DNA of 64,000 nucleotides from RH-AL1 sp965198715. Lineage in GTDB: Bacteria > Pseudomonadota > Alphaproteobacteria > Rhizobiales > Beijerinckiaceae. The notes beneath the pieces are model-generated. The model saw nothing but the letters and a program-made list of their open reading frames with translations, was not told the DNA's origin and ran no database searches. This document shows, in pieces, positions 54,770-61,524 of the stretch; positions within the stretch are counted from its first letter, which is position 1; the number at the start of each line of letters is the position of its first letter. Both the position numbers and the translations under genes were made by a program. Location of the stretch: assembly GCA_965198715.1 (NCBI GenBank), contig CBDAPV010000002.1, forward strand, positions 1,488,001-1,552,000, in the 5' to 3' direction.

Positions 54770-55096
54770 TCAGCATCTAACGGAGAACGTCTCCGTCAAA
54801 TCCAAGAAACCGAGATCGCGCATGATGTGGGCGACAGACGTAGCTCGGTTGTTTGAAACATAAAGCATATAGTCTTCGACGAAGAGACCGGGATCTGTCG
54901 ATATTGTCCCTTCTTCGATCAGCGCAACGCCCTTCTCCAAGTCTTCTCTCGCCAACCTCGCTGACCAGATCGGACATTCTATGTAGATGGCCTCATCAGT
55001 CGCATTAGTGACGTGAAGATATTTGCCACCGGTGATTGTCGGAACCATCGCTCCGGCACTATACCGTTTTACAACCGACGACCAATCCAAGGGCAT
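54770..55096 (-). CDS. Hypothetical protein linked to tubulin-like genes
   Basis: The 108-residue protein starts immediately after the stop of the third tubulin-like gene (TAG directly followed by ATG), a sign of coupled translation. It reads 'VPTITGGKYLHVTNATDEAIYIECPIWSARLAREDLEKGVALIEEG' and ends 'IMRDLGFLDLTETFSVRC'. It looks like a small mixed alpha/beta domain without membrane segments. I recognise no family. Its position between two tubulin-like genes suggests it is an adaptor or regulator of them. Confidence 0.65.
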   Translation of the reverse strand: MPLDWSSVVKRYSAGAMVPTITGGKYLHVTNATDEAIYIECPIWSARLAREDLEKGVALIEEGTISTDPGLFVEDYMLYVSNNRATSVAHIMRDLGFLDLTETFSVRC

Positions 55097-56605
55097 CTAG
55101 ATCGCCATCAGCTTGGCGTTGCGCGAAGGACCTTCGGTCCCTCGAAGACCTTCGAGCGGAACGGCGACCCAACCGTCGCCGCCGTGCAAACCCGCGCCGG
55201 CCATACCAACCAGCCGCGTCGACGGCTCACTGAGTACAACGCCGAGTTCGAGGAGCATCGCGTGATCGAGGACACGTTGGCTCGGCGAACTCGCATCGTA
55301 AGCAGCACGCGCGTCATAAAAGATCTCGAGGTCGAATTTGCCAAGGCACGGCAGCACGTACTGAACCGACGTGGCCGATCCGCCGCCGGCGACGATCTGT
55401 GGCGGCACGTCGGGCGAGAAGACGGATGCCAGTTTCGTGGCAACCGCGTCGGCAGCCGAACCTTCCTCGGAAACACGTAGCTCGATATATTCCGGATGGT
55501 AGGTCGAGCGCAGCCCGAGCTCAGCCAACGTCTTATTGCCAATGGAGAGCGGACCTTCATAATCGGCGAACGCCAGCATATGGATCCATTTGGCGCCAAA
55601 AGGGGTCCGCGCCGCAGAATGCTGCGTTGACGGTGCCGCTACCCAGTTGAGCAGTCGAAGGAGCTCCAAGAGGTTGCGACCGCCATCCACGCTGAGCAAG
55701 TCCGCGATCTCCCGAGAGACGCGCGCGTGAGTCGCCTCGATATCTTTCGTGGCTTCCCAAACGTGCTGCTGCGGCACCACAAGGAAACCCGCCGTGAATG
55801 GATTTCGGAACAGTTCGCCGCACGATTGGACGACACCCTCGTTCTTGGCTTCGTCGCCGAAGCAATCGAGTTCGTTGAGACAGGCGTACAGGGGGCCGCC
55901 ACGATGCCCGGTCCGATCCCCGGCGCATGGTAGGATCCCGACGCCTACGGTCAGCGCAGCGCGTCCCAGGATCACCGTGGAGAGATGGCGTGCGAGATCG
56001 ACAGCGATGCCGCCGCCGGTGCCCCCGCCCATACCGAAAACCATACAAACGACTGGTTGAGTATCCGAAGCCGTAACCCGTTCACCGAACCGGCGAAGCG
56101 CTGCACGCATCTCACGATCGCCGGCGTAGTAAGAAACGCCGTACAGCGCCTTGGCATACGCCCGGGAGGCGCCCAAACCGTCGACGGCTTGGTCGTGGAG
56201 CGCGTCGTCGAGGGGCAGCCAATTGATCACTTCCCGCGGACCGCGATACCATGGATACTCAAGCTCGAGGAACGTACCGTATTCCGCCATTGCCGTCATG
56301 AGATCGGCAACCGGGATCGCCGCCAGGGCGATGATCTCAACCACAGCCCGATCCGACCTCGTATTTGCTGCCTCCCGAACACCCGCCAAATCCCCGTCGC
56401 CAATATCGACGATAATCGCCGAGAATGAGCCGGCGGTTTCCGGGATTTCCGCAAGAAGCCGCTCAACCACGTCGGCACCAGCCTTGCCGACTCCAACGAT
56501 ATTTAGCGAGAGCGGCGACGCCTGATCTTTGCCGACGCGATGGATACCGCGCTTCAGCGCATCCAGCTTGCGTTTGGCCAGCCTCTCCTCTGTCGACACT
56601 ACCAC
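55097..56605 (-). CDS. FtsZ/tubulin-superfamily GTPase-like protein, copy 3 (divergent)
   Basis: The product has about 502 residues from GTG 56605, which is preceded by AGAGGA at 7 bases; the frame is open to 56827 but that part covers a hairpin-rich leader. It has 'NIVGVGKAGADVVERLL', 'IIVDIGDGDLAGV', 'AYAKALYGVSYYAGDREM', the signature 'FGMGGGTGGGIAVDLARHL' (about 193-199), and 'LNELDCFGDEAKN'. So all elements of copies 1 and 2 recur in the same order, with much lower identity. GGGTGGG differs from the tubulin GGGTGSG by Gly for Ser. It opens the operon with the 108-residue gene and copy 2. Confidence 0.78.
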   Translation of the reverse strand: MVVSTEERLAKRKLDALKRGIHRVGKDQASPLSLNIVGVGKAGADVVERLLAEIPETAGSFSAIIVDIGDGDLAGVREAANTRSDRAVVEIIALAAIPVADLMTAMAEYGTFLELEYPWYRGPREVINWLPLDDALHDQAVDGLGASRAYAKALYGVSYYAGDREMRAALRRFGERVTASDTQPVVCMVFGMGGGTGGGIAVDLARHLSTVILGRAALTVGVGILPCAGDRTGHRGGPLYACLNELDCFGDEAKNEGVVQSCGELFRNPFTAGFLVVPQQHVWEATKDIEATHARVSREIADLLSVDGGRNLLELLRLLNWVAAPSTQHSAARTPFGAKWIHMLAFADYEGPLSIGNKTLAELGLRSTYHPEYIELRVSEEGSAADAVATKLASVFSPDVPPQIVAGGGSATSVQYVLPCLGKFDLEIFYDARAAYDASSPSQRVLDHAMLLELGVVLSEPSTRLVGMAGAGLHGGDGWVAVPLEGLRGTEGPSRNAKLMAI

Positions 56606-57141
56606 CAAGAGATCCTCTGACACGATCGAACGAACAAACAAGCCGGCCGGCCTCAAATGACAAAGCCCCCGACGTACTCGCAGCGATGCGAAACGAACGG
56701 GGGCTCTGACGCCGTGGGACCGGGTGGCTTTGTTGCCTGTAAGCAACCTAGCGTCATGGCAGGCTCTGTCAATGCACTTCCGCATTCGATCGTCGGCAAT
56801 TATTGCGATTGACGCAAGTCTAGTCACCTGAATAAAAAAGTTGCAGATTGCCTCAGTAATTGCCTGTTTTCTTTCGTCAGATGTGGTCGGGAAAAAAACA
56901 TGAGATCACGGTCGCAGTAACCACGTGGCGACTGGTCGCTATGTCGTGCCTGAACGAGTTTCGCTGGCGACGAACGCAATTCCGTGTCAGAAATAAACGG
57001 TTCCTGCTGCGTGCGAGTAGGATCGGCTGTAATAGTTCCTACGGCGGGTCTCGTCGTTCATGATAGGGCAGTGAGCGGCTCGCGTCGCGTAGGTCGAGGA
57101 TGCTACGCGATAGCCTCGTGCGCCAAGCAAAAGGCAGATCG
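56606..57141. other. Intergenic region between tubulin-like gene 3 and amiR
   Basis: No supported gene in 536 bp. Both flanking genes point outward, so it carries two promoters. The half next to the tubulin-like gene contains a strong hairpin (56664-56705). The AT-rich segment 56820-56900 is a candidate promoter zone. Small frames on the plus strand (56860-57063) show no coding character. Confidence 0.5.
56664..56705 (-). promoter_or_regulatory. Nested hairpin in the leader of tubulin-like gene 3 (possible attenuator)
   Basis: Outer stem AGCCCCCG/CGGGGGCT (8 bp) encloses an inner stem TCGCA/TGCGA with a short loop. Read on the minus strand, the outer stem is followed by TTTGTCATTT. It lies about 60-100 bases ahead of the chosen GTG start, so it may be a leaky terminator or an RNA regulator site. 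Confidence 0.45.
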
Positions 57142-57783
57142 ATGGGAAATCTCATCCGAAGGCCGAACGCGAAACCGTCTGGGGAACCGCCAAGCGTCGA
57201 GCGCCATGCGAAACTCGACGGGTTGACGGCGGCGGTGGTGACGTCGCGAGACGAATCGGGCGATTTCCTAATCCGCGAACTTCAGCGCCTTCGCATCGTG
57301 GCTCACTACATCTTGCCTTCGGCCGAACCCTTGCCGGCCGAGGCCGATATCGTTCTTTGCGACTACGAGCCGAACCTCTCGAGGCGCATTCCTTGGCTGA
57401 CTTGCGACGGACGTGCGGCGCTTATCGTCATTCTTCCGCAGACTGAAGCGGTGATGGCGGACTCGCTGGCTGCAGCCTCACCGCAGGCGGTGCTGGCGCG
57501 CCCTTTCACAACGAATGCGATCCTGGCAAGCGTCACCGTCGCGCGAACACAGTTTCGTTACGAGCAGCGCCTGCGCGGGAAGGTCGACCGTCTCGAAGAG
57601 AACCTGAGATCGATGCGGACGGTGGAACGCGCAAAGACGATGCTAATGTCATCAAAGGGCCTCAGCGATGAGGAGGCCTATAAGTATATTCGCAGCCAAG
57701 CGATGGCACGGCGGACGTCGGTAAGCGCGCTTGCTGCGGCGATCGTTGCTTCGTTCGAGCTACTCGGCGGCGACACTGGTTAG
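57142..57783 (+). CDS. amiR: ANTAR-domain antiterminator (AmiR type)
   Basis: The 213-residue protein has an N-terminal pseudo-receiver ('LTAAVVTSRDESGDFLIRELQRL', 'ADIVLCDYEPNLS') without a convincing phospho-Asp, a coiled-coil link ('YEQRLRGKVDRLEENLRSM') and a C-terminal ANTAR domain: 'RTVERAKTMLMSSKGLSDEEAYKYIRSQAMARRTSVSALAAAIV'. This layout and context (amiC, amiE downstream) match Pseudomonas AmiR, which binds the nascent leader RNA of the amidase operon and prevents termination when AmiC senses amides. ATG 57142 has AAGGCAG just upstream; an ATG 14 codons earlier is also possible. Confidence 0.88.
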   Translation: MGNLIRRPNAKPSGEPPSVERHAKLDGLTAAVVTSRDESGDFLIRELQRLRIVAHYILPSAEPLPAEADIVLCDYEPNLSRRIPWLTCDGRAALIVILPQTEAVMADSLAAASPQAVLARPFTTNAILASVTVARTQFRYEQRLRGKVDRLEENLRSMRTVERAKTMLMSSKGLSDEEAYKYIRSQAMARRTSVSALAAAIVASFELLGGDTG

Positions 57784-57809
57784 CCGCGGCGCCGCCGGGT
57801 TTCGCTTAC

Positions 57810-58304
57810 TCAGTTCGTGTGCATGGCCTTCAGCATCTCGTCGGCGCTCGAAACCTTGTGGTCGACGAAGTTGTCTTCCACGCTCAGGCTTTCGACCTTG
57901 CCATCGACGACAACCATCGCGTACCGCTCGGAACGGATGCCGAGTCCGAAGCTGGAGGCGTCCGCCTCGAGGCCGATGCTCTTGGTGAAGGTCGCAGTGT
58001 CATCGGCCAGCATCTGGATCTTGCCTTCGGTCTTCAGCGTTTCTCCGAACGCCTTCATTACGAAACAGTCATTGACCGAGATGCAGGCAAGTTCGTCGAA
58101 CCCGCCGGCTTTGAACTCCATCGCCTTTTCGACATAGCCCGGCAGGTGGTTGCCTTGGCAGACCGGCGTGAAGGCGCCGGGGATGCCAAACAGGAGCACT
58201 TTCTTGCCGGCGAAGAACTCGTCGGTCTTGATGTCCGTGAAGCCACCATCGGCGAAACGCTTAAAGGTCACCGAAGGCACTTTGTCTCCGATCTTAATGG
58301 TCAT
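57810..58304 (-). CDS. Peroxiredoxin (Prx5/AhpE-like, thioredoxin-type)
   Basis: The 164-residue enzyme reduces peroxides. Its core 'IPGAFTPVCQGNHLPGYVEKA' holds the peroxidatic Cys; a second Cys lies in 'ACISVNDCFVMKAF'. This matches the Prx5 group. ATG 58304 begins 'MTIKIGDKVPSVTFKRFAD', the family N-terminus; an upstream in-frame Met would add residues without similarity. It sits on the minus strand between amiR and amiC. Confidence 0.95.
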   Translation of the reverse strand: MTIKIGDKVPSVTFKRFADGGFTDIKTDEFFAGKKVLLFGIPGAFTPVCQGNHLPGYVEKAMEFKAGGFDELACISVNDCFVMKAFGETLKTEGKIQMLADDTATFTKSIGLEADASSFGLGIRSERYAMVVVDGKVESLSVEDNFVDHKVSSADEMLKAMHTN

Positions 58305-58393
58305 ACTTCGCTTCCTCATCATGGGTGACGCGGCGCCGTAGTCCGAAAATCCGCGAGCAGATGGCGTCTCGGCTTGCGAGGCGCGCGCCTGCA

Positions 58394-58444
58394 ACAAAAA
58401 AAGCCCTGTCCTTTCTCGCGCAGGGCGAGGGAACAGGGCTTTTT
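58394..58444. terminator. Strong symmetric hairpin with A/T tails upstream of amiC
   Basis: AAAAAAAGCCCTGT (58394-58407) and ACAGGGCTTTTTTT (58431-58444) pair perfectly over 14 bp, with an inner CTCGC/GCGAG stem. It has a T-run on the plus strand and, by symmetry, on the minus strand. CCCTG can also pair with an internal CAGGG (58419-58423), giving an alternative structure. It lies 186 bases before amiC and is a good candidate for the AmiR-controlled terminator or for ending plus-strand readthrough from amiR. Confidence 0.8.
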
Positions 58445-58515
58445 GCAGCTGATTTTCGGTAGCTTTGGCGCTGCAGCTATTTTAAGGGACTGATGGTCTA
58501 AACGTCAACGACACA

Positions 58516-58537
58516 AATCGATCATGTGCGATCGATT
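58516..58537 (+). promoter_or_regulatory. Palindromic hairpin with six-base loop in the amiC leader
   Basis: AATCGATC and GATCGATT form an 8-bp perfect stem with loop ATGTGC. ANTAR proteins bind hairpins with hexanucleotide loops (A at position 1 and G at 4); here position 1 is A but position 4 is T, so the match is partial. It could alternatively be a DNA operator. Confidence 0.35.
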
Positions 58538-58629
58538 GTCGGGCAGCTGCTAAGGCATGCGTTATGCTTGGCTCCTGCAATGCCGATATGTTGGGCTTTA
58601 AATCGCCGCCGGGCTCAAGGAACCTTCAG

Positions 58630-59754
58630 ATGGGACGGGCATCGGTGTCGACCGGCGAACCATGGCGAGTTGGTGTCTTGTTCTCGCAGACTGGATACAC
58701 GGCCGAGACCGAGCGAACGCAGCTATGCGGGACGCTCTTGGCGATCGAGCAGATCAACGCCGCCGGCGGCGTTCTTGGCCGCGAGATCCAGCCGATTGTC
58801 TACGATCCCGGCGCTGGGGACATTCCTTATGCGTTTCTCGCTAAAAAGCTGCTGACCGAAGACGGCGTCAACTCGATCTTCGGCTGTTACACCTCGGCAA
58901 GCCGTCGGGCCGTCATGCCCGTGGTGGAGCGCTACGACGGACTGCTCTGGTACCCCACAACCTATGAAGGCTTCGAATTCTCGCCGAACGTGATCTACAC
59001 AGGCGCCTCGCCCAACCAGAACAGCCTCGAACTATGCCGCTTCTTGATGGAAACGTTCGGGCCGCGCTTTTACCTCATCGGCTCGGACTACGTCTATCCG
59101 CGGCGATCGAACAAGCTCGTGCGCGAGTTCCTCATCGCTCATGGCGGAAGCGTTTCCGGCGAGCGCTACCTCGACATGCGCGCGACGCGGCAGGACTTCA
59201 TGCCGATAATGCACGACATTCGGCAATCGGGTGCCGATGTTGTCTTCTCCACCGTGGTCGGCGACAGCACGAGCCAACTCTATCAGGCTTACGCGCAGGC
59301 TGGGTTCGATCCGTTTCGCAAGCCGATCGCCAGCCTCACCACCACGGAAGCCGAACTGAGAGCGATGGGCTACGATGTCGGCGAAGGGCACATCACGGCT
59401 GCGAGCTACTTCGAAGGTATTCAAACCGCCGCAAACCTTGATTTCGTCGAGGGCTATAAGAAGAAGTTCGGCGGGTCGCAGGCGACAAACGTCTGCGCCG
59501 AGGCAGCCTATTTTCAGGTTTACCTTTTCGCCCGCGCCTTGGCTCAGACTGGCTCCACCGCCACTGAAGACATGCGCCCCTACGTACTTGGCTCCTCATT
59601 CGATGCGCCGCAGGGCTGCGTCACAATCAATTTGAACTCTGGGCATGCCGATCTTTGGACGCGAATCGGTCGTGCCAACAGCGGCGGACAATTCGATCTG
59701 ATTTGGGAGTCTCCAGCGGCGATCGTGTCGGACCCTTTCCTAATTTGCTCCTGA
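58630..59754 (+). CDS. amiC: Amide sensor, negative regulator of the amidase operon (AmiC type)
   Basis: The 374-residue protein has a periplasmic-binding-protein fold but no signal peptide, as in Pseudomonas AmiC, which works in the cytoplasm. It binds short amides and releases AmiR. Shared blocks: 'VGVLFSQTGYTAETER', 'GCYTSASRRAVMPVVERYDGLLWYPTTYEGFEFSPNVIYTG', 'FYLIGSDYVYPRRSN', 'ADVVFSTVVGDSTSQLYQAY', 'SFDAPQGCV'. Start: ATG 58630 with AAGGAA 7 bases ahead matches AmiC N-termini; an in-frame ATG at 58564 gives 22 extra residues. UrtA-type ABC binding proteins are related, but those have signal peptides. Confidence 0.88.
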   Translation: MGRASVSTGEPWRVGVLFSQTGYTAETERTQLCGTLLAIEQINAAGGVLGREIQPIVYDPGAGDIPYAFLAKKLLTEDGVNSIFGCYTSASRRAVMPVVERYDGLLWYPTTYEGFEFSPNVIYTGASPNQNSLELCRFLMETFGPRFYLIGSDYVYPRRSNKLVREFLIAHGGSVSGERYLDMRATRQDFMPIMHDIRQSGADVVFSTVVGDSTSQLYQAYAQAGFDPFRKPIASLTTTEAELRAMGYDVGEGHITAASYFEGIQTAANLDFVEGYKKKFGGSQATNVCAEAAYFQVYLFARALAQTGSTATEDMRPYVLGSSFDAPQGCVTINLNSGHADLWTRIGRANSGGQFDLIWESPAAIVSDPFLICS

Positions 59755-60129
59755 GCAGAAGCTCTCCTTCCCTTGACAATGAAGAGCGACAGCTTCTACT
59801 CATGCCAAGGCGGCCTCGTTCGGCGAAACTCGGTCAAAGCTGAGGCCGAGTGTCCCTAACAGAATAGCGGCGTGTTCGGTCCAGCCTTCGCCTGCCCGAC
59901 CGAGGGCTCTCGTGGACAACAGCGTCCTCGTTTTCCAAATCCAAGTGTTCGAATTAATGCGTGCCGAACGCGAGCATCGTGCTCGTGCGGGCTTGTCAGG
60001 AGTTGTCGCTAATGCTCTTCGACCGCCGCTCCGTCCTTCAAGCTGGCCTCTCGACAGCGTTGGTCAAAGCGGAGTTCCGCAGCGACGCGGCGGTATTTGC
60101 GGTAGAACGACACGACGGAGTCACCCACG
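59755..60129. other. Gene-poor stretch after amiC
   Basis: No supported gene in 375 bp. Short overlapping frames (59912-60193, 59961-60353) have no family-like sequence in this part. Their 3' end runs into the ABC ATPase remnant. It is likely deleted or decayed transporter DNA. Confidence 0.4.
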
Positions 60130-60353
60130 ATGCCGACCAAAGGCTTTTAGCCCAACATCGTCGAGGACATCCAGGCCGTCATCCTGCGGCTAAACAAGGA
60201 GAATGGACTCACCATCGTGCTGGTCGAGCCAAACATCCGGTTCGCGCGCCGAGCCGGCCACGTCTTTGTTACTTTGGAGAAAGGTCGTATCGCGGCATCG
60301 GGCCGAGGTCCCATCTCAGCGACGATTTCATCCATCGCCATCTTGCCGTTTGA
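60130..60353 (+). pseudogene. Remnant of a UrtE/LivF-type ABC ATPase (C-terminal part)
   Basis: The reading 'PTKGF-stop-PNIVEDIQAVILRLNKENGLTIVLVEPNIRFARRAGHVFVTLEKGRIAASG' matches the C-terminal third of UrtE/LivF ATPases (normally PTEGIQPNIVE...VILRLN...VLVEQNIRFARR). A TAG interrupts it at 60148-60150. After 'AASG' the frame shifts and ends 'LSDDFIHRHLAV', the typical UrtE C-terminus, at 60353. Walker A and signature regions are absent. It shows that an amide/urea ABC transporter operon once lay between amiC and amiE. Confidence 0.8.
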
Positions 60354-60403
60354 GTTTCCGGTCTCAAGCGGGAGTTCCCCTTAACTACCGGAACACGAAA
60401 CTC
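60352..60403 (+). promoter_or_regulatory. Imperfect hairpin in the amiE leader
   Basis: GAGTTTCCGGT (60352-60362) can pair with ACCGGAA (60387-60393) plus AAACTC (60398-60403) with a four-base bulge, just ahead of the amiE ribosome site (ACTGGAGAAACGCC-ATG). It could be an AmiR target or a translation-control structure. Confidence 0.4.
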
Positions 60404-60417
60404 ACTGGAGAAACGCC

Positions 60418-61458
60418 ATGTATCACGGAGATATTTCGTCAAGTAACGATGGGGTCGGCGTCGCGGTCGTAAATTACACAATGCCGCGACTGCATACGAA
60501 GGCCGAGGTGCTTGATAACGCCCGCAAGATCGGCGACATGGTCGTGGGAATGAAGTCCGGACTGCCCGGCATGGATCTGGTGATCTTCCCAGAGTACTCA
60601 ACCCACGGCATTATGTACGACGCCAAAGAGATGTACGAGACGGCCTCGACTATCCCTGGCGACGAAACAGAGATCTTCGCCGAGGCCTGCCGTAAGGCCA
60701 AGGTTTGGGGCGTGTTTTCGCTCACCGGCGAACGCCACGAGGAGCATCCTAAGAAGGCGCCCTACAATACGCTCATCCTGATGAACGACCAGGGCGAGAT
60801 CGTGCAGAGATACCGCAAGATCATGCCGTGGGTGCCGATCGAAGGCTGGTACCCAGGAGACTGCACCTATGTATCAGACGGCCCCAAGGGGTTGAAGATC
60901 AGCCTGATCATCTGCGACGACGGCAACTACCCCGAAATTTGGCGCGATTGCGCGATGAAGGGTGCCGAGCTGATCATCCGCTGTCAGGGCTACATGTACC
61001 CGGCCAAGGAGCAGCAGATCATCATGTCGAAGGCGATGGCTTGGGCAAACAACTGCTACGTCGCCGTCGCCAACGCCGCCGGCTTCGATGGTGTCTACAC
61101 CTACTTCGGCCATTCCGCGCTCATCGGGTTCGACGGGCGCTCGCTCGGCGAATGCGGGACGGAGCCGATGGGTATTCAATTTGCCGCGCTGTCCAAGTTC
61201 CTCATCCGCGACTCGCGCAAGCACGGCCAATCCGAGAACCATCTCTTCAAGCTGCTGCACCGTGGGTACACCGGCAAGATCAACTCCGGCGAAGGCGAGA
61301 AGGGAGTGGCCGCATGCCCCTACGATTTCTACTCGCGCTGGATCGCCGACCCGGAGGCGACCCGCGAGGCCGTCGAAGCGTTCACGCGTGACTCTCTCGG
61401 CACCGAAGAAGCTCCGATTTCCGGCATCCCCAACAAGAAGTTGGCCGTCCACCGCTGA
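60418..61458 (+). CDS. amiE: Aliphatic amidase
   Basis: The 346-residue nitrilase-superfamily enzyme hydrolyses short aliphatic amides (acetamide, propionamide) to acid and ammonia. The catalytic triad is visible at the family positions: Glu59 in 'VIFPEYS', Lys134 in 'RYRKIMPW' and Cys166 in 'LIICDDGNYPE'. The N-terminus 'HGDISSSND-VGVAVVNY-MPRLHT' is almost identical to Pseudomonas AmiE, and length is the same (346). The ATG has GGAG 8 bases upstream. Regulation by AmiC/AmiR is expected from gene context. Confidence 0.97.
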   Translation: MYHGDISSSNDGVGVAVVNYTMPRLHTKAEVLDNARKIGDMVVGMKSGLPGMDLVIFPEYSTHGIMYDAKEMYETASTIPGDETEIFAEACRKAKVWGVFSLTGERHEEHPKKAPYNTLILMNDQGEIVQRYRKIMPWVPIEGWYPGDCTYVSDGPKGLKISLIICDDGNYPEIWRDCAMKGAELIIRCQGYMYPAKEQQIIMSKAMAWANNCYVAVANAAGFDGVYTYFGHSALIGFDGRSLGECGTEPMGIQFAALSKFLIRDSRKHGQSENHLFKLLHRGYTGKINSGEGEKGVAACPYDFYSRWIADPEATREAVEAFTRDSLGTEEAPISGIPNKKLAVHR

Positions 61459-61462
61459 TTGA

Positions 61463-61490
61463 TCCGCCCCGGCTTCCAAGCCGGGGCGGA
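61463..61490. terminator. Perfect hairpin terminator between amiE and the VWA gene
   Basis: TCCGCCCCGGCTT and AAGCCGGGGCGGA pair perfectly (13 bp) with a two-base loop in the formal pairing. It sits 5 bases after the amiE stop and 34 bases before the end of the convergent VWA gene, and is followed by CTTCTCCCCT. It probably works on both strands. Confidence 0.75.
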
Positions 61491-61524
61491 CTTCTCCCCT
61501 ACCCGCTCCCGAGTTTCGACGTCT

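Noticed and set aside
47421..56605. Reading the tubulin-like genes as the cell-division gene ftsZ or as plasmid TubZ
   Set aside because: FtsZ has about 350-600 residues with its signature near 106 and lies in the dcw cluster, which is absent here. TubZ systems have a TubR HTH gene and centromere repeats, which are not seen.
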